Assembly (NCBI RefSeq): GCF_013283875.1
Contig: NZ_CP054139.1
Location: 3,782,001-3,846,000, forward strand
Source of the DNA: Mucilaginibacter mali
GTDB lineage: Bacteria > Bacteroidota > Bacteroidia > Sphingobacteriales > Sphingobacteriaceae
Length of the DNA stretch: 64,000 nucleotides
Direction of reading: 5' to 3'
In this document: in pieces, positions 8,258 through 16,358 of the stretch
How positions within the stretch are numbered: the first letter of the stretch is position 1
Layout of the letters: every line of letters begins with the position of its first letter
Made by a program: the position numbers and the translations under genes
The notes under the pieces: generated by a model
Seen by the model: the letters and a program-made list of their open reading frames with translations, nothing else
Database searches by the model: none
Told to the model about the DNA's origin: nothing

Positions 8258-10423
8258 CTATTGGGCGGTTAATTCAAGCACGTTACTGGTTTGCTGTAGC
8301 GTGCTGCCTCTTGGCATGCCGAGGCCGATGGTCATCAGGTAATCGCCGCTGAGGGTTTTGCCATTGTCGGGCATGGTGCCTTTAGTGCCTTCCATCAGGT
8401 TAATTTCGGTGATCTTATATTTCTTTTGCGGGTCAAGGCCTTGCAGTTTTACGTTGGTCATTACCTCCTTGTAGCGCTTATTTAGGAAGTAATTAAAAAA
8501 TACGGCTTTATCTTTTTTCTCGCTCACAAACATCATGTCGGCACGGTTCTCATCGTAAGGAGATATCAGGCGGTACAGATCGCCCTGCCAGATCACCGGG
8601 CTTAGCCGGGTATAATCGGCAACAGCCTGGTGGCTAAATTTCAACTCAGCCGGTGTCATTTTATCTACATCGATATCGTAACCCATGCGTCCCATCATAG
8701 CCACATCGGTACGATATTTAATGCTGGCCGTTTTATTCCACGAGGTAATGTGCGCCGCCATGGTGTTCGACGGAAAGAAATTGCTATAGCCCCACTGTAT
8801 ATAAATACGTTCCAGTGGGTCGGTATCATCGCTCAGCCAAAACTCGTTGAAGTACTTCAGCGCGCCGTAATCGGTACGGCCGCCGCCGCCGCTGCATAGC
8901 ATAATGGGCAGGTGCGGATATTTGGCACGTACGCGGTCTAACACTTTATAAAGGCTCAGCACATAATCCACATACAGGTGACTTTGCTGATCTTTCAGGT
9001 AAGTAGAATAGGCGTTGCTCATGGTACGGTTGCAGTCCCATTTAATAAAGGCGATGCCTGGGTTTTTGGTCATCATATTATCCAGAATACCGTACACGTA
9101 GTCCTGCACCTTGGGATTGGTCAAATCGAGCACTAACTGGTTACGCTGATAGTTCTCATCGCGCATGGGGTTTTTCAATATCCATTCGGGATGCTTTTCG
9201 TACAGTTCGCTTTTGGGGTTCACCATTTCGGGCTCAATCCAAATACCAAATTTAACACCTTTGGCTTCGGCCTGCTTTACCAGGTATTCGATATTGTGCG
9301 GCAGGATAGATTTATTCTCGTCCCAATCGCCCAAGCCTGCTTTATCGTTCACACGAGGGTACTTATTACCAAACCAGCCGTCATCAAGCAGAAACAGCGG
9401 AACGCCTAATTTATTAGCGCCATCAAACAAGGTTACCAGCTTCTGCTCATCAAACTTAAAGCCGGTGGTTTCCCAGTTGTTCAGCAGCGTCATGCGGGGT
9501 TGGGTGCCATCAAGCACACCGTATTGGCGTGCCCATTTATGCAGGTTGCGGCTGGCCTGCCCCTTGCCTGTTGTGCTGTAAGTGAGCACCAGCGCGGGGG
9601 TGGTAAAGGTTTTGCCGGGCGCCAGGTGATATTCAGATCCGTAAGGGTTAATACCGGTAATTACCCGCAGGCTGTTCAATTGGTCAACCTCAAACTGGAA
9701 GCGGAAATTGCCTGTCCAGGCCAGTGTGCCCAGCATCACCTCGCCGCTGGTCTCATCGGCCTTTTTATTAAGTGCCAGCATAAACAAGGGAGAGGTGTAT
9801 TCGTTGGCGCGGGTGCCCAGTTTACTGTCTATCACTTTGCTGCCATTGGTCAGTTCGCTTTCCTGCATCTTCGCTTCGGAAGCCCAATCACCATGAAACT
9901 GTGTAAGGAAGTATTTATCCGCATCAAAATGCAGCATGTTTGATGCATAACTGGTTAAGGTAAGCGCGCTTTTTTCGGCGTTCTTAATTTCTGTCCAGGC
10001 TTTTATTACGTCTTCCTTATCGTAGGCCAGGTAGTGCAGTACCACACTTACCGGGTATTTCGGGTCCTTCAGTTCAATGCTGGTCTCAGTAGCGCCATCG
10101 GCGGCTTTGGTTTGGGCGTCGCTAACATATTGCAGCACCAGTGATGGGTTGCCGTCGGAGTGGGTCACTTTAATGGCCGGCTCAAACTGATCTTCCATAC
10201 TGCCGGTGATATAAGCCTCATGGCGGGTGGATACCAACGCGGCGTTATCGGCCGGGTTAAGCAACTTTTTACCGAAATAGTTTTGGTAAACGCGGCCATT
10301 AACGCCAACACTTAACAGCAGGCTGATGTTATTGGTTTGTACCGCAATTTGCTTTGGCGCTTGTGCTTCGGCATTAAAAAAACAGGCAATAGCCAACAGG
10401 CCAATGGTAATTTTTTTGATCAT
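8258..10423 (-). CDS. Alpha-galactosidase, glycoside hydrolase family 36
   Basis: 721 residues with an N-terminal signal peptide (cleavage probably after AEA, about residue 20), so secreted to the periplasm. A beta-sandwich N-terminal domain precedes the (beta/alpha)8 barrel. GH36/clan-D motifs are clear: PLFLLDDGWFG, KFGIWIEPEMVNP, the nucleophile motif FIKWDCN with Asp463, LCSGGGGR, and the acid/base motif SDDTDP at 531-536. It releases alpha-linked galactose from raffinose-type or galactomannan oligosaccharides with retention of configuration. No transporter or SusCD pair is adjacent. A promoter-like TAATTTTG lies upstream at 10471-10478. Confidence 0.93.
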   Translation of the reverse strand: MIKKITIGLLAIACFFNAEAQAPKQIAVQTNNISLLLSVGVNGRVYQNYFGKKLLNPADNAALVSTRHEAYITGSMEDQFEPAIKVTHSDGNPSLVLQYVSDAQTKAADGATETSIELKDPKYPVSVVLHYLAYDKEDVIKAWTEIKNAEKSALTLTSYASNMLHFDADKYFLTQFHGDWASEAKMQESELTNGSKVIDSKLGTRANEYTSPLFMLALNKKADETSGEVMLGTLAWTGNFRFQFEVDQLNSLRVITGINPYGSEYHLAPGKTFTTPALVLTYSTTGKGQASRNLHKWARQYGVLDGTQPRMTLLNNWETTGFKFDEQKLVTLFDGANKLGVPLFLLDDGWFGNKYPRVNDKAGLGDWDENKSILPHNIEYLVKQAEAKGVKFGIWIEPEMVNPKSELYEKHPEWILKNPMRDENYQRNQLVLDLTNPKVQDYVYGILDNMMTKNPGIAFIKWDCNRTMSNAYSTYLKDQQSHLYVDYVLSLYKVLDRVRAKYPHLPIMLCSGGGGRTDYGALKYFNEFWLSDDTDPLERIYIQWGYSNFFPSNTMAAHITSWNKTASIKYRTDVAMMGRMGYDIDVDKMTPAELKFSHQAVADYTRLSPVIWQGDLYRLISPYDENRADMMFVSEKKDKAVFFNYFLNKRYKEVMTNVKLQGLDPQKKYKITEINLMEGTKGTMPDNGKTLSGDYLMTIGLGMPRGSTLQQTSNVLELTAQ

Positions 10424-10470
10424 ATCCCCGGGAAATAATTTGGTCGATGGTTAATATTGTGCTTATGCCG

Positions 10471-10478
10471 CAAAATTA
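10471..10478 (-). promoter_or_regulatory. Candidate -7 element for the alpha-galactosidase gene (TAATTTTG)
   Basis: On the reverse strand this matches TAnnTTTG exactly and would give a leader of about 40 nt before the ATG at 10423. No TTTG is seen at the ideal -33 spacing. Confidence 0.4.
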
Positions 10479-10574
10479 TGGGCATGCTGCAAGGCAATTA
10501 TAGTTCAAATTAACCATTTATTCAATGGACTAAACCAAAGTTAAAATGGACAATTTTCTTTTTAAAGGATGAGC

Positions 10575-10928
10575 TTACTGGTGCAGGCTAAACGCGTTAC
10601 CGTCAGGATCGGTAACTGTAGCGAACCTGCCCCAGGGTGTTTTCTCAATCGGGCCGGGTTCAATGCCGTTAGCCTGCATGTTCTTTACTTCCTGTTCGAT
10701 GTCATTGGTATCAATCACCAGGCCGCGCACGCTGCCCGCCGGCATATTGGGGAACCAATTAACAAGGGTAATGCTGGTTTCGGCGCCGGGGATACCTAAC
10801 TGTATCCACGTTTGGCCGGGCATGGCATTTTCTACAATCAGTTTAAAACCGGCTTTCAGGTAAAACTCCTTAGCGCGTTGCTGGTCGGTTACGGGGATGG
10901 ATATGATGCTGATCTTTTTGAGGGCCAT
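10575..10928 (-). CDS. VOC-family (glyoxalase/bleomycin-resistance-like) protein
   Basis: 117 residues forming one vicinal-oxygen-chelate domain: MALKKISIISIPVTDQQRAKEFY at the start, RGLVIDTNDIEQEVKNM in the middle and ATVTDPDGNAFSLHQ at the end. The last is the classic DPDGN.... strand that carries a metal ligand in many members. Members include lyases, dioxygenases and binding proteins, so the substrate cannot be named. It begins 6 bp after the small ORF that follows the zeta-toxin-like gene, so the three may be cotranscribed. Confidence 0.85.
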   Translation of the reverse strand: MALKKISIISIPVTDQQRAKEFYLKAGFKLIVENAMPGQTWIQLGIPGAETSITLVNWFPNMPAGSVRGLVIDTNDIEQEVKNMQANGIEPGPIEKTPWGRFATVTDPDGNAFSLHQ

Positions 10929-10934
10929 TTGATT

Positions 10935-11120
10935 TTATTTGGGCAGTTTCTTTAGCAATTCCTTTGCAGGGATGGATTTAAATGAGCCATTATTATCACC
11001 TACAATTAATTCCTCATTATTTAATGCAGCCTTCTCAGCCATCTTACGGATAGCTTTGTTAACACTTTCCGTTATCTTGACAGCAAACTCGTTGATATCT
11101 GTTGGCACTTTACTTATCAT
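10935..11120 (-). CDS. Small protein paired with the zeta-toxin-like gene (possible antitoxin)
   Basis: 61 residues, soluble and helical. It starts MISKVPTDINEFAVKITESV, then a charged helix, then EELIVGDNNGSFKSIPAKELL, which resembles the short C-terminal strand and helix of small proteins next to P-loop toxins. Its start overlaps the end of the zeta-like gene by 11 bp, a coupling typical of toxin-antitoxin pairs. Here the putative toxin is first, the reverse of the classic epsilon-zeta order. An antitoxin role is inferred from position only. Confidence 0.6.
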   Translation of the reverse strand: MISKVPTDINEFAVKITESVNKAIRKMAEKAALNNEELIVGDNNGSFKSIPAKELLKKLPK

Positions 11121-11685
11121 GACTTTTCTTAACGATAGTATCCCAAATATCGTTATTTATAACTATTTCACCTAATTCTTTTGAGCCATGGGCTACGGTT
11201 TCAGAAAAATCCATATTGCTATTTACCAACCATCTGTTGCATATAGGTATGTATAAATTTAACAGGTTTTCAATTCCCCTATGATATCTTCGCTTAATTA
11301 CATCGTCAGGAATATGATGCCCACCCTTACTCACACGCTTTGCTACACGTTTTATCGCAGCTTCCGGCGAGCTTAACCAAAAATACAGCAACGTAACTTC
11401 ATACCCCATGCCTTGCGCCCTTTTTATAAACGATACATAACTACGTGTAGCCAGCGTTGTTTCAAAAGCAAAATCGGCCCCTGTATCCAATAGTGTGTTT
11501 ATCCTTTGCAGCATAATACGCCCGGCTTCCCGCGCTACACCTTCGGGATTGAAGGGTGATAATCCGGCGGCAATGTTATCGGCATTAACAAATTCATGGC
11601 AGTTCAGCAATTCGGGTAGTACCGTATAGCTGGCGGTGGTTTTCCCTGCGCCATTGCAGCCGGCAATAATATATAAGTCAGGCAT
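11110..11685 (-). CDS. Zeta-toxin-like P-loop kinase
   Basis: 191 residues. The Walker A motif GCNGAGKTT lies at 9-17. An ADNIAAGLSPFNPE segment with Asp36 is in the catalytic position of zeta kinases, FAFETTLATRSY follows, and the basic lid is KRVAKRVSKGGHHIPDDVIKRRYHRG. Zeta toxins phosphorylate UDP-N-acetylglucosamine and poison wall synthesis; related cellular kinases act on other small molecules. The GGHHIPDDVI.RR.RG lid is typical of the chromosomal Bacteroidota/Proteobacteria branch. It is the first of three closely spaced genes and is divergent from an unknown gene. Confidence 0.8.
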   Translation of the reverse strand: MPDLYIIAGCNGAGKTTASYTVLPELLNCHEFVNADNIAAGLSPFNPEGVAREAGRIMLQRINTLLDTGADFAFETTLATRSYVSFIKRAQGMGYEVTLLYFWLSSPEAAIKRVAKRVSKGGHHIPDDVIKRRYHRGIENLLNLYIPICNRWLVNSNMDFSETVAHGSKELGEIVINNDIWDTIVKKSHDK

Positions 11686-11809
11686 CTATAACCACGTGTT
11701 TATACAAATCTACAAATTCAAATTGTTTGAATTAACACATCCACAACATCATACCCCCCCTTTTGGCCTGATGATTGCTTAATTATTCCCGTAAACAGCC
11801 GTTAATTTT

Positions 11810-12340
11810 ATGACAGAGCCGATAGACTTTTTAGTAAACAGCCCCGACGGGCAACGCAGTATTACCATCGATCCGATATTAGTTACCCCCATGAGTGGTA
11901 TTACCTACGCCACTGGTCAGTACGATCTGAAGGAGGGAAATGTAGGCATCGGTACACTCACCTTTAACACCAACAACGACTGGAGTTTTGATGGCGTAAC
12001 CGACCTGCTAAGCGAGCAGGACTTAAGCCGGATAGCCCGCTTTATTAAAAGTAAAGACCATACGCCCGCCGGCTTAAGCGACAGCCCAAAAGCAGGCCCT
12101 GCCGAAGCCCCGGCAACTAAACCGCAAACGCTTTATTTTTTAACTGAAGCAAATGGTAAAAAGATAGACGTGCGCGTAGTGGTCAATTATCCTTTTTACG
12201 ATGTAAGCCTGAGCGGGCGGCCGGCCGCGCAATTAGAGCAGGACCATCACAGCAACTGGTTCGTCACCAAAGGGCAAATGGATGATGGTTTGGTGCAGGC
12301 TATAGGGAAGCGTATAGCTAAGGAAATTACCGGGTATTAA
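11810..12340 (+). CDS. Hypothetical protein with two similar halves
   Basis: 176 residues, no signal peptide and no membrane segment. The N-terminal half (about 1-85) is beta-rich and ends in a helix (SEQDLSRIARFIKSK). A Pro/Ala linker (86-106, AGPAEAPATKPQ) leads to a second beta-rich part (TLYFLTEANGKKIDVRVVVNYPFYDVSLSG) that also ends in a helix (GLVQAIGKRIAKEI). This suggests a duplicated small domain. I do not recognise the family. Its stop overlaps the convergent FMN-reductase stop by 4 bp. Confidence 0.7.
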   Translation: MTEPIDFLVNSPDGQRSITIDPILVTPMSGITYATGQYDLKEGNVGIGTLTFNTNNDWSFDGVTDLLSEQDLSRIARFIKSKDHTPAGLSDSPKAGPAEAPATKPQTLYFLTEANGKKIDVRVVVNYPFYDVSLSGRPAAQLEQDHHSNWFVTKGQMDDGLVQAIGKRIAKEITGY

Positions 12341-12858
12341 TAAGCTATAAACTTATCCATCTGTTCATCGGTAAATTTAACGGTATCGGCCAAAAATAGG
12401 TTACCATCCATATCCAGTTCCTGGCGGATGTTGGCTATATGGATACGCAGCGGCATTACATGCAGGTGCACATAACCGCAAACGCCGTTAAAATGTTCGA
12501 TACCGCGAATATTGCCATACTTGCCTGAGGACAGGCCAACCAGGGCGGCCTTCTTCTCATAAAAACTGGCCGGGAAATCACAGGCGTCTATAAAGGTTTT
12601 TAATACGCCGGGGAAACTGCCGTTATATTCAGGTATTACAAAAAGGAACTTATCGGTATTTGTAACCAGTTCCTGTATCGGCCTGAAAGCTTCGCTGCGC
12701 TTACCGTACAGATCGGTGCCGATCAGGGTTTCCGGCAGATCCATCAGCGATAATAAATTAGTTTCTAAACCTTTTGAAGCCAGCCTGCGCTGGTAATATT
12801 GCGCCAGTTTAAGCGTTGAACTATTCGGGCGGTTTGTTGATGCGATGATAGTAACCAT
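12337..12858 (-). CDS. NADPH-dependent FMN reductase family protein
   Basis: 173 residues with a flavodoxin-like fold. The N-terminal phosphate loop is STNRPNSSTLKLAQYY, followed by the flavin-contacting PEYNGSFPGVLKTFIDACD and the LVGLSSGKYGN loop. Members reduce FMN, azo dyes, quinones or chromate with NAD(P)H. The substrate is not evident. It is monocistronic and followed on its 5' side by a self-complementary element and then parA. Confidence 0.88.
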   Translation of the reverse strand: MVTIIASTNRPNSSTLKLAQYYQRRLASKGLETNLLSLMDLPETLIGTDLYGKRSEAFRPIQELVTNTDKFLFVIPEYNGSFPGVLKTFIDACDFPASFYEKKAALVGLSSGKYGNIRGIEHFNGVCGYVHLHVMPLRIHIANIRQELDMDGNLFLADTVKFTDEQMDKFIAY

Positions 12859-12867
12859 ATTTTGCAG

Positions 12868-12957
12868 AGGTGAAAGGCTAAAGGTAAAGGGTTAAAGGTC
12901 AAATTGGAAAAGCCGATGTCTATCAACCTCTTACCTTTTACCTTTGGCCTTTCACCT
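12868..12957. repeat. Self-complementary intergenic element, AGGTGAAAGGC-type
   Basis: The left arm begins AGGTGAAAGGCTAAAGGTAA. The right arm, reverse-complemented, begins AGGTGAAAGGCCAAAGGTAA. The arms consist of repeated AAAGGT words. It lies 9 bp upstream of the FMN-reductase start and within the parA upstream region. Confidence 0.75.
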
Positions 12958-13118
12958 AAAAAACACTCAAATTTGTTTGTAAATAGGGCAAAGCTGTGGA
13001 TTACTTCAATTATTAAACTCGTATCTTTAGCCCCGGTAAAAACTGTACGAAAATAGCTATTTTCGTGTTTGCTTTCCGTTATAAAAAATCATTGATCAAT
13101 TATAATTTATAAAGTATA

Positions 13119-13922
13119 ATGGGTAAAATAATTGCTTTGGCTAACCAAAAAGGCGGTGTTGGCAAAACCACTTCATCTATAAATCTTGCTGCAAGCCTTG
13201 CCGTACTCGATTATAAAACATTGTTGGTGGATGCAGATCCGCAGGCTAACTCTACCTCGGGTATCGGTTACGATCCGCGTACCATAAAGGATAGCATTTA
13301 CGAATGTATTATTAACCAAACCGATCCGCACGTAGCTATCCAACATACCGAAACACCTAACCTTGATCTGCTGCCCGCGCATATCGATCTGGTAGGTGCC
13401 GAGATAGAAATGATCAACCTTACCGACCGCGAGTACAAAATGAAAGCCGTGCTGGATAAGGTGATCGATGAGTACGATTTTATTATTATCGATTGTTCGC
13501 CGTCGCTGGGTTTAATTACCATCAACGCGCTTACAGCGGCCAACTCGGTTATCGTACCTGTACAGTGCGAGTACTTCGCTTTGGAAGGTTTAGGTAAATT
13601 GTTAAACACCATTAAGATCGTCCAAAACCGTTTAAATACCAATCTTGATATCGAGGGTATTTTATTAACTATGTACGACGTACGTTTGCGCCTGAGCAAC
13701 CAGGTAGTTGAAGAAGTACGCTCGCACTTTGAAGACCTGGTGTTTGATACCATTATACAGCGCAATACCCGCTTAAGCGAGGCGCCAAGCTTTGGCATGT
13801 CGGTAATTATGCACGATGCCAACTGCAAGGGCGCTATCAATTATTTGAACCTGGCACGCGAGATCATCCGCAAAAACGGACTAATGACAACCGAAGAAAC
13901 CGCCAGCACAGCAACCGTTTAA
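13119..13922 (+). CDS. parA: Chromosome-partitioning ATPase ParA (Soj-like)
   Basis: 267 residues. The deviant Walker A motif is QKGGVGKTTSS at 10-20, with LLVDADPQANST and IIIDCSPSLG as the Walker A' and B strands. ATP-driven dimerisation on DNA lets ParA move ParB-parS complexes apart before division. It is followed 5 bp later by parB. Upstream, TATCTTTA at 13022-13029 is a near match to the -7 consensus. The lack of plasmid genes and the dapB/lepB context point to the chromosomal copy. Confidence 0.95.
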   Translation: MGKIIALANQKGGVGKTTSSINLAASLAVLDYKTLLVDADPQANSTSGIGYDPRTIKDSIYECIINQTDPHVAIQHTETPNLDLLPAHIDLVGAEIEMINLTDREYKMKAVLDKVIDEYDFIIIDCSPSLGLITINALTAANSVIVPVQCEYFALEGLGKLLNTIKIVQNRLNTNLDIEGILLTMYDVRLRLSNQVVEEVRSHFEDLVFDTIIQRNTRLSEAPSFGMSVIMHDANCKGAINYLNLAREIIRKNGLMTTEETASTATV

Positions 13923-13927
13923 GATAA

Positions 13928-14842
13928 ATGAGTTTAGATAGAAAAAGAGGATTAGGAAAAGGTTTAAGCGCGCTGCTTGATGATTCCACGCAGGTAAACA
14001 GCCATGCCGGCCCCACAAGGTCGGTAGCTACTGCCCCCGAGGTTAACGATGCCGGTTCGGTAAACGAGATCAGGATTGACGAGATCGAGGTAAACCCGTT
14101 TCAGCCACGTACCGAGTTTGAGGCACAGGCATTAAACGAACTGGCCGACTCCATTAAATTACAGGGATTAATACAACCTATTACTGTAAGGCGTTTAAGC
14201 GCGCATAAATACCAGCTGATATCGGGCGAACGCCGCTTACGTGCCTCCAAAATTGCAGGTTTAACACAGATCCCGGCCTATATCCGCACAGCGAACGACC
14301 AGCAGATGCTGGAAATGGCGCTGATTGAAAATATCCAGCGCGAAAACCTGAACGCTATTGAAACGGCGCTCAGTTTTCAGCGTATGATAGATGAATGCAA
14401 CCTGAAGCAGGAGGAACTGGGCGAGCGCGTAAGTAAAAACCGCACAACCGTTACCAACTACCTGCGCTTGTTAAAACTGCCACCGGCTATACAGGCTTCC
14501 ATCCGCGATGGTGGTATCAGCATGGGCCATGCCCGCGCGCTGATATCGGTAGAAAGCCCGAGCGACCAGCTTTACATCCACCAGATGATACTGAAGCAGG
14601 GCCTTTCGGTGCGTAAGGTTGAAGAAATGGTGCGCAACATGGCTAAAAACGCCGGCAAAAAACCGGTTGAAAAGGCCGACTCGCCACTAACCTACCAGGC
14701 ACAAAAGATCCAGGACGACCTGGCATCGAAATTTAGCAGTAACGTAAAATTAAAGGTAAGCAGCAAAGGCGCCGGCAGTATCGAAATACCATTTTTGTCG
14801 GAAGATGACCTGAATCGGATCCTCGAAATGCTGGACTGGTAG
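13928..14842 (+). CDS. parB: Chromosome-partitioning protein ParB (Spo0J-like)
   Basis: 304 residues. The N-terminal CTP-binding region has NPFQPR (56-61) and GERRLRAS (100-107), followed by ENIQRENLN (134-142). The HTH domain includes LKQEELGERVSKNRTTVTNYLRLLKL and the C terminus dimerises. It loads on parS sites, slides along DNA in a CTP-dependent way and acts with ParA. I did not find a canonical parS sequence by eye in this window. Confidence 0.95.
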   Translation: MSLDRKRGLGKGLSALLDDSTQVNSHAGPTRSVATAPEVNDAGSVNEIRIDEIEVNPFQPRTEFEAQALNELADSIKLQGLIQPITVRRLSAHKYQLISGERRLRASKIAGLTQIPAYIRTANDQQMLEMALIENIQRENLNAIETALSFQRMIDECNLKQEELGERVSKNRTTVTNYLRLLKLPPAIQASIRDGGISMGHARALISVESPSDQLYIHQMILKQGLSVRKVEEMVRNMAKNAGKKPVEKADSPLTYQAQKIQDDLASKFSSNVKLKVSSKGAGSIEIPFLSEDDLNRILEMLDW

Positions 14843-14892
14843 CCGGAACCATATGACACTAAATTCAACATTGCTACGTTAGGCTTGGTAAT

Positions 14893-15579
14893 ATGCGCCA
14901 GTATCTCATCATTATAAGCTTATTAGGCATTGCCTGCTTTGCCGCAAAAGCGCAAACAGCCGATTCGCTTACCCGTAAAAGCAAAACCGATAGTGTTTAC
15001 CGCAATCAGGATACCGACCCGGCCAAACGCTTTGTACCTAAGGCAAAAAAGGAAAGGGTTTATCACCCTGATAGCACCCACAGCCCGCGTAAAGCCTGGA
15101 CACGTTCGGCTTTTGTACCCGGTTGGGGGCAGGTATATAATCATCACTGGTGGAAAGTGCCTGCCATTTACGCGGGCTTAGGTTCGTTAGGATACGCTAT
15201 TGTATCTAATCACCAAAGTTATAAAGACTTTTTAGCGGTGGCCAAGTTTCAGCAACAGGGCAAACCCTATACCGACCCGATGTTTGATAACGACCCCAAC
15301 CGGGATTTATATATCCGGTACGGAACAATTTCAAAAGAAGGCATTATTAATGCCAAGGATGGCTATTTCCGCAATTTTGAAATAAGTATCCTGGGTTTTA
15401 TTGCCGTATGGGGCGTAAACATTGTTGATGCCTATATTTACGGTAAGCTGCAACACTCCTATTCTATGGATAACAACTTTAGCTTTAAAGTTGAACCAAC
15501 TATCTACCAGCCTGTTTACGCTTCAAATTTTAATACTACCTTTACGCCTGCACTAAAAGTCACCATTACACTACGATGA
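14893..15579 (+). CDS. DUF5683-type exported membrane protein
   Basis: 228 residues with a signal peptide (MRQYLIIISLLGIACFAAKA|QT). A positively charged region precedes the conserved patch RKAWTRSAFVPGWGQVYNHHWWKVPAIYAGLG, the hallmark of DUF5683 proteins of Bacteroidota. A second hydrophobic stretch (ISILGFIAVWGVNIVDAYIYGKL) follows, ending in beta-like sequence. The function is unknown. The family is often next to parB and dapB, as here. It overlaps dapB by 4 bp, so the genes are coupled. Confidence 0.85.
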   Translation: MRQYLIIISLLGIACFAAKAQTADSLTRKSKTDSVYRNQDTDPAKRFVPKAKKERVYHPDSTHSPRKAWTRSAFVPGWGQVYNHHWWKVPAIYAGLGSLGYAIVSNHQSYKDFLAVAKFQQQGKPYTDPMFDNDPNRDLYIRYGTISKEGIINAKDGYFRNFEISILGFIAVWGVNIVDAYIYGKLQHSYSMDNNFSFKVEPTIYQPVYASNFNTTFTPALKVTITLR

Positions 15580-16328
15580 AGATCGCTATATTAGGTTACG
15601 GAAAAATGGGCAAGATCATTGAGAAGATCGCCACCGACCGTAAACACGAAATTGTTTTAAAAATAGACGTTACCAACCAGGACGAACTGACCACCGAAAA
15701 CCTGCAAAAGGCCGACGTGGCTATCGAGTTTAGTACCCCGGGTACCGTATTAGATCATATCGATGCCTGCTTTAAAGCCAAAGTGCCGGTGATTGTGGGC
15801 ACCACAGGCTGGTATGGCCACCTGCAACGCCTTAAAGACGAATGCGAGCAAAATGGCACTACTATGCTTTACGCTTCAAACTTTAGCGTTGGCGTAAACA
15901 TATTCTTCCATATCAATAAAATGCTGGCTAAGTTGATGAACAACTACCCTTATTATGATGTGCAGGTAGAAGAAATTCATCATACCCAAAAGCTTGATTC
16001 GCCCAGCGGCACAGCCATTACCATTGCCGAAGGCATTGTTGATGAACTGGATAACAAAAAGGAATGGGTGAACATTCTGAGTACCGATGGCACCGAAGGT
16101 TTGGCAGACACTATCAAAGCAGATCAGTTACTGATCGAATCCTTCCGCATAGAAAATGTACCCGGTACCCATACCGTGGTATACGATAGCGAGGTGGACA
16201 GCATTGAGTTTAAGCATACCGCGCATAACCGCAATGGCTTTGCCCTCGGCGCCGTTTTGGCTGCTGAATGGGTACAAGGTAAAAAAGGATTTTATTCGGC
16301 CAAAGATATGTTTAACTTTAGCCTGTAA
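15576..16328 (+). CDS. dapB: 4-hydroxy-tetrahydrodipicolinate reductase
   Basis: 250 residues. The N-terminal Rossmann motif is GYGKMG (7-12), followed by VGTTGW, YASNFSVGVN and the catalytic block EEIHHTQKLDSPSGTA (His135, Lys139). It reduces 4-hydroxy-tetrahydrodipicolinate with NAD(P)H in the diaminopimelate/lysine pathway and so feeds peptidoglycan synthesis. It lies in the forward parA-lepB run, overlapping the DUF5683 gene and 30 bp before lepB. Confidence 0.96.
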   Translation: MKIAILGYGKMGKIIEKIATDRKHEIVLKIDVTNQDELTTENLQKADVAIEFSTPGTVLDHIDACFKAKVPVIVGTTGWYGHLQRLKDECEQNGTTMLYASNFSVGVNIFFHINKMLAKLMNNYPYYDVQVEEIHHTQKLDSPSGTAITIAEGIVDELDNKKEWVNILSTDGTEGLADTIKADQLLIESFRIENVPGTHTVVYDSEVDSIEFKHTAHNRNGFALGAVLAAEWVQGKKGFYSAKDMFNFSL

Positions 16329-16358
16329 CCATTATAGATATTTAAAAACCCCTGTATC

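Noticed and set aside
9165-9943. Two open frames antisense to the alpha-galactosidase gene
   Set aside because: The GH36 frame keeps all catalytic motifs across this stretch; the antisense products match nothing and have no promoter or start signal.
13119-14842. parS site and replication origin near parAB
   Set aside because: No TGTTNCACGTGNAACA-like sequence or DnaA-box cluster was seen by eye; parAB alone does not show an origin within the window. A motif scan of the full window would decide.
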